64,000 nucleotides of DNA from Seison nebaliae (lineage: Eukaryota; Rotifera; Pararotatoria; Seisonacea; Seisonidae), in assembly GCA_023231475.1 (NCBI GenBank), contig JALJEE010002208.1, forward strand, positions 42,262 to 106,261. Reading direction: 5' to 3'. Below, piece by piece: positions 48,299-60,586 of the stretch. The first letter of the stretch is position 1, and every line of letters starts with the position of its first letter. The translations under genes and the position numbers were made by a program. A model generated the notes under the pieces. That model saw nothing but the letters and a program-made list of their open reading frames with translations. It did not search any database and had not been told where the DNA came from.

Positions 48299-50144
48299 TT
48301 ATTTTCTACTTTCAAAATTTATATTATTTCCTTTAATAGAGAATGAACTTGTTGATTTGTTAACAGGTCGATTCTTTGCACTACTTTTCCTTGAAGCTCT
48401 ACTAGGGGGACGACTTCGATTACTTGGTAGATTTGTTGATCTACTGACTGGACGAGTTACATCTCTTGTTTGAGATGAACCGAAACCAATCACATTCTTC
48501 TTCACTTCTAATTTACGTCGATTAATTTTGTTTTGTCTAGCAAAAGCGCTATAATCGAAATCGTTAGTTTGTTGAAGTAGTTTTGATTCGAACGTTCCCT
48601 CATCATCAAAATCAGTTAATTCCAATGCAGGATTATCTTCAGGAATAATCTGTTTGTTTTCAATTTCAAGTGTGTCGCTATCTGACATATAAATATTACT
48701 TCTTTCCGTTAAAGTATTATTCTGATCAGTTTCATTTGGAATACTATCTTCAGGTTTTGGCCAAATATTCTCTTCATTATCTATTAGGAAAATGAAAGTC
48801 AAAAAATAATTTTAATGAAAATCGAATAGGAATTTAAATGAAACCTTTATTATCGTTGTTTAATAATTTATTGAATTTTTCAGTCATCAAATTATTCATA
48901 TTTAATGGAATTGTTGATGGATGATCTAATTCGAGGTGAGATGGTTTTTTCAATTTTTCATCTTCTACTGACGACGCTAATGGTGTGGCCATTATATGTT
49001 CCAATGTTAATGGTTCGCCTTTAACGGCTTTCAAAAATTGGTTAATTCCTCCAATCGGATTTTTTGGTAATTGATTATTCTTTATCTTAATCGAACTATA
49101 AATAAACATTATCATATTATTGTGTTTTCTTCATCAACTATAACTAACATAGAACAGACAGGACATTGTACAGAATCTTTCGTGTAATTCGTCCCAATTT
49201 TCTCATTTGGACCAGATCGATATTTTAATAATTTTATCCATCTCTGCTTCAAAACCTCATATTCATTCGATGATTTTTCAGTTTCTGATAAAATACCTTC
49301 ATTCTGTATCGCTTGTAATTCTTCCAATAATTCAAAATTGTTATTGTCATCCAAATTTTTCTTTCGAGTCAAATATGCAAGTTCGTCACTCAATTCGCGA
49401 TCTTTCTCTATAATTTCATCACGAATTGTTGCCGCCTCTTCCGCTAATCGCAATTCGGCAGCTACGTTTTTCTGTCGATAATTCTTACAACGATTATGTA
49501 ACAATTCCTCACTGACAATTAGAACGGTAAAAAATAAAAAATAATTTTAAATAAATTATTTTGTAACATGTTTTTAATATTGTTCTCTTTCTCTTCCAAA
49601 GGTTCCCGATGAGTAACTGATAAAATTTCATTTTCTAATTCTGCCTCGTTCATGAAACGTCCACGCTTATCAGATATATCGCTGGCGGCTTCTTTAGATA
49701 TGAAACCATAAATATCTTTATACAGTTCTCTATTTATTCCTAGTTTTTTCTTCAAGAAATTCGTCTTTATATTCTCCAGTTTCGCATTAGTTTCATTATT
49801 TCCTTATTTAAATTCAAAATTAGGAAGAATTATTATTGGAATGTTAACTAGGAAAATAAGTTTCAATTATCTGCTCCAGATCTCGGACGTCTTCATCCTA
49901 AATTCGAAAAAGGATTCAAATTTTTATCGATTTTAAAAATTTAATGACTAAACCGAATTGGATTTCTTTAGAATTTCAAATAATTCTTTTATCAGAAATG
50001 TGATGACATTCTGCGGTTCTTCATTTATTAACTTTTTAGTTAACTCCTATTAAATATTAAATCCCAATTTCATATCAGATCTTTTATTATTCTAACTCGA
50101 AATAATTGCAGGACCTGATTTTGTCTCAAATAATCATTTGCCAT
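48299..50144 (-). CDS. RIIa-like coiled-coil protein, possibly C8orf34-like
   Basis: A minus-strand gene of about seven exons. The N-terminal exons encode MANDYLRQNQ and ELTKKLINEEPQNVITFLIK, the helix-helix pattern of the PKA regulatory-subunit (RIIa/Dpy-30) dimerisation fold. Middle exons (about 49560-49800 and 49149-49511) give a long charged helix, then a two-Cys knuckle VQCPVCS. The last exons, 48845-49095 and 48299-48780, carry GGINQFLKAVKGEPL and a Ser/Arg-rich tail. Vertebrate C8orf34 has the same order (RIIa fold, ELLEDL-type helix, CxxC), so this is a candidate relative. RIIa-like proteins often anchor in cilia or bind AKAPs, which is inference here. Some exon limits above 49800 are approximate. 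Confidence 0.5.
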
Positions 50145-50640
50145 GTTTACCTGTTCAGTGAATGATGATGATGGCAACAGTCTCCATGAAAAACTTCTAA
50201 AATCAATTCTCAATTTTCAACTTTCTCAAATCTCTAATAGAGCTGAAAATTTGGCTTAACCAGACATTCTTTCCGTGAACTATTTGATATTTCATTTTTC
50301 TTTAAATATTTAACAAATTCCATTCAACTTTTCAACTAATTAATTTCTTTATATAATTATCTTTTATTATCGAAATAAAATGAAATTATAAGAATATTAA
50401 TTTTAGGTATGTATTAGGTTAATATTTTCTTGTTGGTTTTAACCTTCTTTTCCTTTCCAGAATAATTTTCTGGTAATTCTATAGAAGGTTCATGTCGTAG
50501 CTTAAGCCTCTTAATTTAAGATGAAGGAAAGTTCTTAAATGAATAATAAAATAAAATGATGAAGAAATGAATTGTCTTTAATATTTAGCTTTCAATGGGA
50601 AAGTGGAAAAAAACAGAAACAATTTGAAGTTGTTATTACA

Positions 50641-52385
50641 ATGGATTTGATCTGTAATTCGAAGTTGTTGATGATTGGTGCTGGTGGGATCGGATGTGAA
50701 TTATTGAAGAATTTAGTATTGACCGGATTCAAATATATCACAGTCATTGATTTAGATACGATTGAATTGAGTAATTTAAATCGACAATTCCTCTTCCAAC
50801 GAGAACATATCGGGAAACCGAAAGCGATCGTTGCTCGCGATGTTTGCAGTCGAATGAATGAGTCTTGTGAGATTGTTGCTCTTCATCAATCCATTTTCAA
50901 TTCGGAATTTAATCTCTTATTTTATTCACAATTCGATTTGGTGATTAATGCATTGGATAATAATCGTGCAAGAAGTCATGTAAATCGGATGTGTGTCCAA
51001 GCGAAAAAACCGTTTATTGAGAGTGGAACGGTAGGATATAATGGAAATGTTAAATTAATCTATCCATACGTCACTTCATGCTTCGAATGTTACAAGAGAA
51101 TTGAACATAAGAAACATACGGAAAAAGTCTATCCGAATTGTACGATCAGAAATACCCCATCAAAAATGATCCATTGTGTCATTTGGGCGAAACATTTATT
51201 CAATCAATTATTCGGTGTACCTGACGCGGAAGATATGGTATCACCAGAAACCACAACTGATGATAATGAAGAAACGGATAAAGTTCTCGAATCTCTCAGA
51301 TCATTAGCGATATCGGTCGATTATGAAGGTCAAAGATTATTCGATCGATTATTTTACGATGACATAAATTATCTATTAAGAATGAAAGATTTGTGGAAAG
51401 AAAGACAACCACCAACTCCCTATAAATTTGACATTCTAATTCAAGAAACTGAGAGAAATGATAAAAAAATTTCAAGAAAAAAAGATGAAAAGAAAGTGAT
51501 GTTAGAAACAGAAAAAATTGGAACTATTCAAGAAAATGTTCAATTATTTGTCGATTCAATAAAGAAATTGAATAAACGATTAAAAGAAGTCAATTCGATC
51601 GAATGGGATAAAGATGATCCGATGAGTATCGATTTCACATGTTCTGCTGCCAATATCAGAGGTACCGTCTTCGATATTGGTCCATTAATTTCACCGTTCG
51701 CTTGTAAGACGATGTCGTCGAATATCATTCCAGCAATCGCCTCTACTAACGCCATCACGGCAGGATTGATTGTTGGTGAATGTATTAGATTTTTACGAAT
51801 AGTCACAGAAGTCATTGAAGAGAAAGAACAAATATCGAACGAGGAAAAAAAGAAAAAAATTTTCGAAGAATGTCGAGTCATAAATATTTATATGAAACAG
51901 AAAGATCGAATTTTACAACCGAGTGAATTCGATGTTCCTGATGAGAATTGTTTAATATGTTCAACGAAAAATCAGAGTAAACTTTATCGAATAAAACTAG
52001 ATTTGAAATCAATCTCTTTACGACAATTAGAATTCGACATTCTACAAGTTTAATTAATTTTTTTTTAATTTTAAATTTTGAAATTCTTTAATTTTTCTAG
52101 AATGATTTGAATATGATTGCACCCGAATTAATTTGGGAGAAGAATAATTCGATAACAATTCTGTTGTCGGTGGAAGAGGAAGATCGAAAATCTTATTTGA
52201 CAACTGGATATCTGGAGAAGAAGTTGTCGGAATATGATATAATTCATGGAACAATTCTCAATTGTGTCGATGCTCAACAAAATTATTCGATCGATCTTTT
52301 ATTGGAGCAAATGTCGGAGAAAGAGTTGGAGACGATGAAAGAGAATGACGAGAAATATTATTCGATTATTGCCGTTTCTAATTGA
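50641..52385 (+). CDS. UBA2: SUMO-activating enzyme subunit 2 (UBA2)
   Basis: Exons 50641-52047 and 52101-52385 give 563 residues of the catalytic subunit of the SUMO E1, which with SAE1 adenylates SUMO and passes it to UBC9 in the nucleus. Residues 7-30 carry the ATP-binding GAGGIGCELLKNL. The adenylation site is near DLDTIELSNLNRQFLF. The catalytic Cys lies in YPNCTIRNTPSKMIHC, exactly as in UBA2. Zinc ligands are CFEC early and CLIC late. The second exon is the ubiquitin-like C-terminal domain. The basic nuclear tail of the human protein (640 aa) is missing. I placed the start at MDLICNSKLLMIGAGG; upstream in-frame codons follow a splice-acceptor-like TTTAG. The intron (53 nt) starts GTT. 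Confidence 0.95.
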
Positions 52386-52731
52386 TGGGAAGGAATGATT
52401 TGAAATGTTTCATTTGATTATCATAATATTGATATAATTCCATCGGACATTCTCGAATAAATGATGTGAAATATTCTTTGTTTTTATTCAAATTTTGGAG
52501 ATTATCCATCCTATTAATTTCATTCAAATTATAAACTTTCTTACTCAATCGATGATATAATGCCTCCTCTTCCCCACGATATGGATGAAAGGTCGGTATC
52601 TTTGCATAATTATCATTAAACGGTTCCAAATGACATTTCTTCAACGGATGTTCCAAATATGACAATTCTTTTAGTTTGATTAATTGATTCGATTGTAAGA
52701 CATAACTCTTCATCTTTTTACCTGAAAACAT
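52378..52731 (-). CDS. Small protein overlapping UBA2 3' end, unknown
   Basis: A 117-residue ORF (or 111 from MKSYVLQ at 52713) without signal peptide. It is basic, Tyr/His/Asn-rich, with a middle FNDNYAKIPTFHPYRGEEEA and a helical end with FTSFIRECPMELYQYYDNQ. The composition recalls small mitochondrial subunits but no family is recognised. Its last 8 coding bases overlap the final codons of UBA2 on the other strand. ATTAAT-rich sequence at 52735-52858 separates it from the WD40 gene. Confidence 0.5.
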   Translation of the reverse strand: MFSGKKMKSYVLQSNQLIKLKELSYLEHPLKKCHLEPFNDNYAKIPTFHPYRGEEEALYHRLSKKVYNLNEINRMDNLQNLNKNKEYFTSFIRECPMELYQYYDNQMKHFKSFLPIN

Positions 52732-52858
52732 TTAAATTTATAATATTAATTTAAATAATTTAATTAATATTAATAATTATTTTAAAAAAATTATTTAATT
52801 ATTATAAATAATTATTTTTAAAAAAAAGAATTTAAAATTATTATTTTCAATAAAATTT

Positions 52859-55800
52859 TCAAATTAAATATACTAAACTTGCTCGAATTCGATATTTTGG
52901 AGTACAAGTTCGTAGACTTGGCATCGGTTTATTTGATGATTTACTCATCGGTTGATTTGGCGACGAATATTTCGAACGGTTACTTATCGGACTCAACGAC
53001 ACACTCTCCCCAAATGATGACCACGAATTTTCTCGAGGTATCGATTTGATTAGTGGTAATTCAATTTTCTCATTCTCCACCGATAATGAGGGAGATCGAA
53101 TTCGTACCGATTTGTGTGATGCTGACGCGACACTTTTCCAATGTTGTTTCATATTCGATTTGATCGTGTCTTGAGGTGTCTTCGAGAAAGGTGATGGAAA
53201 ATTTGATTGTGATGTGATTAAATTAGGCGAAATGATTTCCGTCGATTTTCCTGATTCATTTAGAACAGGTTTTTCATCTAATTCAATCGATTCTGATGGA
53301 TTTTTAGATTTTAAAAATGACAAATTCTCATTGATAAATTGATCGAGTTCAACCGATTTATTATCGATCGAACTTTTCGATTCTGATAATATCTTTGAAG
53401 AGAATTTCGACATTAAACTCTGTCCAGATGATAATCGACTTTTTATTTCAGGTGTTTGACATAGACTGACATTCTCTGTAACACATTCGGATGATATTTG
53501 ACGAGATATCATATTCTTCTCATCATTTTCATTCATCACTTTCGATTTGTGACTCGATCCAAATAATTTGCCGATGGTTTTCTCAGTTTGATTTTTTTCT
53601 TTCAATTTCTCTTCTTCTATTCGTTTATCGACGTATTGTTTGGGCAGATATTTTTGAATGAATTCCATTTGAGAATTAGTCAAATCCTTTGGAATCCATT
53701 CATCGTCAATCTTTTTCTTTATACTCTTTCTCGCTCTTTGGTTACTGTTGGAACATGATAATATTCTGGAAATTTTATTATTAGTTGAAAATTCAAATTC
53801 TTTTTCTTCATTTTTCTTCTTTGTTTTATCATTTTCAAAATTTCGATTCAAAATTTTCATTGTGTTATAAGTTTCGTGTAAATATCGATCTAAAATATCG
53901 TCGTTGATTTTCTGAGAATTATTTTTGTTCTTCAAATAATCTTCCATTATATTATCATCTAACAATTTCGATAAATCATCATTGACATTAGAACGTAAAT
54001 TATTTGAATTATTTTCTTGAAGATAATTCAAATTGAGTTCGATAGATTGTTTACAATTACATTCGTATTGAATGTTCAGATCGACATATCTAATGAATGG
54101 AAATTCATTAATTTTATTCATTATTTCTCTCAAAGTTTTGGACGATAAAAGTTGGAGAATATCAAAGAATAAAATTCCATCAACATCCGTGAGAATGAGG
54201 AGGAATTGTTTGAAAAATTTCATGAAAACAATTCGCCCAAAACAACATAATTCCTTAATTAAAACGAAATTTTCATCATATGTCCATAATTGAATTTGAT
54301 TTATTGAGGAAACGGTAGCGATCAATCCGATTGTGGTATGAATGGAAATAATTGAAAAATAGTTTGCTAATTTGTTATTATGTCGATTCAACGATCGGAT
54401 ACATTTCTCCTCCGTCAAATTATTACCACACAAAAATTGTTGATTATTATCCGTAGCGACATAAAGGAAAGTTGTCGATTTCTTCTCGTTTGGTGATTGG
54501 AAGATTTCCATGAAATTATTATTCCGATAATCGAACGAATGAACATTTAAATTATATTTCAAATCTGAAATTCTCGACATTCGACTAAAGAATGAATCGG
54601 TCGATGAGAAGAACATTTTCCAAACGATTATCTCCTTATTATCATTCATCGAATATAAATATTCGTTCGATTCCATGAGAGACACAATTCCATATTGACC
54701 ATGTTCCACTTCCGTCAATATTTGTCCATCATTCAAAGAGATTTTGCAAATCTTACCACAATTCGTTCCAATGAGAAGGAAATGTTCGAAATTATCTACA
54801 ATTTTCGATAATTCTTTCAAATTCGTAGATTTTCCCGAAATTACTTTCAACGAACAATTTAAGAGACAATTTATTAAATATGGAAATTTCCAGATTGATG
54901 GTTCATTCATGTTCATGTCCGTCTCCCTCAGATTCTGATGATGAATTGTTGATTGATCAGAGAGAAGAATTGAGATATTCATTAAAGGAAAATTGAATGT
55001 CCAAAAGAAAATTAATTGAGAAAATTGATAATTTATTTTATTTAAATTTTTCTCTTGAAGATTCTGTCGAAATAATTGATGATGTTTATTTTCAAAAATG
55101 ACAAAATTTCCATCAATCGATATCTCAAATTTCAAAATTGAACAATTCATATTGAGCGAATATGATTCTTTTGGTAGACGTCTCCAAATTTGAATTTTTT
55201 TCTTGCCATTACAATTCACGATTAATAATTCATGTTCGGTCGAATAACCACACAAATTGAGATCGATAAAATTCAAAAAATTTAAATGGAATTTTTGGTA
55301 AATGAATTTTGTCTCATAATTCCAGACAAGAACGAGCGCGTCTGATGAAGATGATAAGACGTTTTTGGATAATTTTTGAATTGGTAAAATTTCGGTAATT
55401 TCTTTCGAATGTCCAACGAATGACATGGAATTATTACATAAATCATCAGTTGTCATTTTAATCATATCGATCATTCCATTGAATAATCCGAATAAACAAT
55501 ATCCGTTTTCTTCATCGACATATAATGATGTTATCGGATTGGAATATCTTTTCTGAATAATTTGTTTTGTTTCTAAATTTATTATTTTATAATTCTTATG
55601 ATAACTAATCAATAATCGATCATGTTTTATTAGATGGAAATTTAAAAATTTACCATTTCCATTCATTAATTGATCGGTGAGGAAATATTGTTTTTCCAAT
55701 AAGGGAAATAATTTTGTTTGTCTCAATACACAAATTTCCGTTTCGCATAATAAAATCAATTTCTCTTTAGTTAATTTACTGGAGATGATTTTTGAATGAT

Positions 55801-56517
55801 CCATATCGATGACTGATAAAAGTCGGAGACGATTTGAATGATTTATAGAAATCGAATAAATTCTTTTTTGGCAATTGATTATTAGAAAAAGAATATTATT
55901 ATTATTATCATAATGAATTTGATCGATGAAATTGATGGAATTCTCTTTCAACAAATTCTGATAATCGTTTGTCATAATTTCATCGATTTCCAATTTCTGT
56001 TCCATAACAATTCTCAAACTACTAATCTTCATTATTTCTATTATATTCTCTTCCGTTATACAAAAAATCTAGAAAGATGTTGAAGGAAGAAAATTTGAAA
56101 AATTCTCTAACTTGAACATTGTCAAAGAAGATGTGATTTATACTTGTTCGATTTTGACGATTATAAACTTGAATGAAATTATTAAGATCTTCTTTCTGTT
56201 CATGAACGTTCATTTCTAAATTAGATTAGTTATTAGACACTCTAATTCTTAATAGAAATCTCATAACTATTAATCAAATATCTTAAATGCTTTCGTAAAT
56301 GTTTCCATCGTGGACTGATGTGAAAATTTGAAAACTTTTGAATATCTTTCTCATCATATTCTTCTTCTTCTTGATCAATTTCTTGTGATTCTCTTAATGT
56401 TGATAAAATCGTTGATGATGGTTCACTTAAGTAACTAAAATAATTCTGATTCTCTACCAGATCGTGATCGTCCTCCTCCTCATCATCCAATATGAGGCAA
56501 TCGAATATCCCATTCAT
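52859..56517 (-). CDS. Large WD40-repeat protein, possibly WDR97/WDR87-like
   Basis: Exons 56268-56517, 56112-56215 and 52859-56068 join in phase to 1187 residues. An acidic N-terminus (DDEEEDDHD) and RWKHLRKHLRYLINSYE come first. A beta-propeller region follows, readable from repeated units such as FVGHSKEITEILPIQKLSKN leading to SDALVLVWNYE, then KIQIWRRLP, KEIIVWKMFF and NQIQLWTYDE. The C-terminal third is disordered and Ser/Lys-rich with DEWIPKDLTNSQMEFIQKYL. The layout of a degenerate double propeller plus long charged tail is like cilium-associated WDR87/WDR97, but the repeats are too diverged to be sure. Introns are 43 and 52 nt and begin GTT. Confidence 0.72.
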
Positions 56518-56953
56518 AATTTAAGAAATTTTATTTCAAGGGAGAATTTAAATGATGGAATATAAAATAGTGTTGCTATGGTCACGCATGTGTTGAATTG
56601 TATACAGTTAATTAAATAAGTGAATTTTTCATTGCATCAGGGGAGTGGGGGTGATGAGAGTAGAAAAGAAAAATATTAAATATTTGTTATGGAGAAATGG
56701 AGAAGGAAATGGAAAAGTTGAATGAACAACAAAAACAACTGTACGAACAGGAAAAAGAAGATAAGTTACTGTAAATACAAATAAAAAATTATTCGGAATC
56801 TTGAAAAGAATGATCGGGAAAATTTCGTATAAAAGTTTTTGTATCCGAATTATCGGAAAGATTTTGTCGATGAATTGAATGGAAATTGATTGATTTCATC
56901 GTTCTTATTTCCAATTAATTTTTCATTTCTAACAAACATTTTAGCCGTTTATT
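56518..56953. other. Intergenic stretch with a short charged ORF
   Basis: Between the WD40 gene and the bZIP gene. A 25-codon plus-strand frame at 56697-56774 (MEKEMEKLNEQQKQLYEQEK) is Glu/Lys/Gln-rich. It could be the first exon of a small gene but lacks a convincing continuation. Confidence 0.35.
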
Positions 56954-58629
56954 TTAATATTGGGGAAGTGACGGATAATTTCGTCCGTTTGATGAATTTC
57001 CAGAAATGAGAAGATTTTTCAATCTACCAAATTCCTGTTGTAATGTCTTCAATTCGACTTTTAATCTCAAGTTCTCTTGTTCCAAAATAGCAGCACGTAA
57101 GGCGATCTCATCTTCTTTCATTCTACGAGCATCTCTTGATCTTTTAGCAGCTTCATTATTCTTCCGTCGTCTCTCCCAATACAATTCATCTTTCTTCAAA
57201 TCATTCTTCGACTTATCCAAGGACGAAGACGAAGTAGATGAAGATGAATCACAAGTCTTTCGATTACTATATCGTTTATATGACGAGACTTTATTTGTAA
57301 TCGAATTCTTTATTTTCGAATTCTCTTTCAAACTCTCATCCTCGGACGACTCTAATTTCTTCTTCATATTTCCAACTAAAAGAAAATATTAATATTAAAA
57401 TTTTAAATAATAAAGAAAAATGAACTTGTTTGAGATAATAATAAACCTTTCAACTGATTATTGACATCAGAAGAAACGTCGATGTTCAACTTATCATCAT
57501 TCGTTTGACTTCTTTGATCGAGTAACAATCCAGTTTGCTTCAAATTATAAAGTGAGGAAGAACTCTCGTCTGACGAGGTTCCCAGATGTTGAGAATCATG
57601 ATGATGGTTCATAGTGATGTCATCGAATTTGTAAGTTTCAGGTTCATTTTTAGGTTTCTTCTTCGTTGGACTAATTTCATTCAAACAATTATTATTGAAA
57701 TCGATATCGTTCTGATGATATTGATTATCATTCGTTGCATTAATAATTTGTTGAGATAATAAATTGGAGGTGGTGGGAATGGATTTATTCATTTCATTAT
57801 TCTCTCCAACTTGATTATTTCGATCATATAAATTATCTAATGATAAATTGAGATGTTGTTTGGGATAAGCTTTGAATGGACGAATTCGTTTTCCGTTTTT
57901 ATTCGTCGATGTTAAAAGATAAGTTGGTAAATCGATTTTTTTCTTTTTTTCCAAATTAGTTGGTGATGGAATATTTGTTTGAGAGTTTTGTGTGGCTTCC
58001 TTTTGAGCTTGTTTCAATCGTTCTAATAAATTTGGTCGATTCATCAATTTCTTTTTTAAATAATCACTTCCTACTAAATTGTTAGTTTGGGCAGGTGTGG
58101 TAGAAGGATCGATATCGAACGTCATGTTAGGTAACGAGGATGTTTGTGGTTGGGATAACTCGTTGGACATTTCTTTTTGAGTGTTCGCTAAAATCTCGTT
58201 GGTAATCAATGATTGATCGGTTGACATGATGGAATCACTCATGGAATTTGGTTGAGGTTGAGATGAGCTTCTTAATAATAATGTTTCTCTGATCTTTTTT
58301 TTCAATTCATTCAATTTCTTTTCATTCTCTAATTGTAATTGAATTCGACTATTACCGTTCATATCATTCTCAATTAATGAGTCTTGATGATAATAATTAA
58401 ATTTGGGCTCCTCTTTAATTTTCCGATAATTATATTCATCTTCACTCGTCGCCTCATTATCAGCTTCGTGAGATGACGAACCGGAACAATTGGACTTGAG
58501 ACTCGTCGAATTATCTGGCGATGTTTTCGATTCATCTTCATTCAATTCCTTCCTCTTCTTCTTGAGAACTTCTGCCATTATTCTCGCGGCATTTAACAAC
58601 ATTTGAGACTTTTCTAAATCTTCTTCCAT
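56954..58629 (-). CDS. PAR-type bZIP transcription factor (HLF/TEF/NFIL3/CES-2 class)
   Basis: Exons 57447-58629 and 56954-57375 join in phase 1 to 534 residues. The C-terminal exon has the bZIP: the basic region [20 protein letters not shown], then [20 protein letters not shown] and a leucine zipper. The [14 protein letters not shown] core is diagnostic of the PAR/E4BP4 class rather than CREB, AP-1 or C/EBP. The N-terminal 400 residues are low complexity (Asn, Gln, Ser, Asp), with short motifs such as [13 protein letters not shown], which fits the Pro/acid-rich region that precedes the DNA-binding domain in this family. It binds DNA as a dimer in the nucleus. The intron is 71 nt, starts GTT. 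Confidence 0.9.
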
Positions 58630-60020
58630 TCGGAATGTTTTATGGAAACTTTCTATTAAATTAATTAGAAAATAATATTAATTCAAATATAAATTATCTC
58701 TTCGAAAAAAAATTTCCTGAAGTAATTTCGGAAGGAAAGATATTTTTGGTTGAGATTAAGGAAATATTTTCATGAAAAATCTTACTAATGGAAAATGAAA
58801 AATGGACGAATGAAGTAAAAAAAAACACAAAAGAAATATGGTAGGGAAATCGGAGGAGAGTTTTCGTATATAGAGAATGACTTGGTAACATTGATTACAA
58901 GGTAGACGCAATCCTTTTATTATTTACGTGACAAAAGGAGAAATCTTCATACATTCATACGAAATACATTCATTCGATGGTCATAATCATAAATATCAAA
59001 CCACATTGAAGTATAGATAGCTAGTTCGTTTATTCTCCATCTTAATTATCACAATATGCTTCTCTTTTTCCTCTCTCGCCAACATCAATATCGAATGGAC
59101 ATTGTCCATTCTTTTTTTATTATTCGTTAACATCCAACTCCTTCCAAACCTAATAATATCGACTCACATAGAGGAGAGATATAATATAAGAAATGATCAA
59201 TATTAAATTTCCATAAAACCTTAGCGCGGTAAATGTGTGTGTTGTCTATAATGGAATTGAATGGATAGAAAGAGTAGAAAGTGTGGTTTATAATCAAAAG
59301 GAAATGAGAATTGTGAAGGTTCATACATTCCTTTTTTCCTTCACCATCATCATGATAATGATGGCCGTCATCTAATATATGTGAACAAATATAATAGAAG
59401 TGGTAATGCGGACATTACTCATTTCCACCCTCTCCCTTAACCACCACATGAATCGACATGTCTATAGTAAATAAAAATCGATCGCATCTAATATTAATGG
59501 AAATTAAATAGGCAATATTTCTTATTATTCTGATCATAAGTCTCATCGTCGTATCGGGTAAATATTCCCTTCACCACTTAAACCCATTGGAATGGGAGAT
59601 GATATTTCCTTCTTATCTTTCCCTTTCTGTTGTCCAATGTTAAAACCCTGGGTCCATTTCTCCCCTTAGCGATATGTCAAATTATGTGAAAATCTCTTTC
59701 TTCCTTTTTCGACAGAAGGATGTAGTTTATTTGTCGACATTTCGTCTCTTTTCGTCTAACAAATAATTGAATAAAAAGAATGCTGTCGTAATGTGTTCGT
59801 TGAAGTTGCGGTCATTTATACATATATTACTCCATTGTCCATTTTAATTTCTATTTAAATAACTCAATGAATGTTAAACTAATATTACTACTCTGACCAA
59901 CATCATCTACATATGTCTGTAGTAAATGTGCGATTTATTTTACATTCATTTCACTCATTTCATTCATCATTTGTGCGAGTTATTCACATTCATCTCCTAC
60001 AATTTTTTAAGTTAATCAAA
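58630..60020. other. Upstream region of the bZIP gene
   Basis: About 1.4 kb without a recognisable gene. Small palindromic CAT/ATG runs occur near 59344-59362. Given the length in a dense genome, it is likely regulatory sequence for the bZIP gene, but no site can be defined. Confidence 0.45.
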
Positions 60021-60272
60021 ATGAATAATTCTTATCAATTCATGGATATTCTCCCACAACCTTCTTTGTTCATAGAGAACGAGAAGGAAACTTATCAAAA
60101 TGACGAAACTGTATATTTTCATTTCCTTCTTCATTTTTCCACGGAAAACACATCGAACATCTCCACTTCAAACTGGACGAACCACAAAATGATTTCTTTT
60201 AAAATTATCGATTATTCAAACACAAAAATCACTGTTCACTCCTCAAACGAAAATTTTTTGCGATTTAAATGA
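60021..60272 (+). CDS. Possible small protein, unknown
   Basis: An 83-codon frame from MNNSYQFMDILPQPSLF to a stop at 60272, within a longer frame open from 59913. It is Asn/Ser/Phe-rich and has no recognised domain. It may be the first exon of a gene or a chance ORF. Confidence 0.3.
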   Translation: MNNSYQFMDILPQPSLFIENEKETYQNDETVYFHFLLHFSTENTSNISTSNWTNHKMISFKIIDYSNTKITVHSSNENFLRFK

Positions 60273-60586
60273 TTGAGGAAATAATAAATAAAAATTAAAT
60301 AAAATTTCTATAATTTCAACTATTGGAATTAATTTGTTAGTTACAAATTGTTAAGAAGGTAATTTTAACAATTGTAACATTATGAGTAACTTTAAATTTA
60401 ATTCTATTAATTGTGTTTGTATTATTTAACTTAAAACTTTAGAAAAATAAGTGAAAAAATATCGTTAGATAAATTTAAATAAGAAACAAATTTCTTTTTC
60501 TCCAAAAAAATTCAAAAATCGTTAATATGAGTTTGTATAAGTTATTAAAAAAGGTACTATTTATTACGAAAATATAAAAAAAAAGG

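Noticed and set aside
56697-56774. 25-codon Glu/Lys/Gln-rich ORF as a gene
   Set aside because: Possible continuations downstream need several unsupported splice choices.
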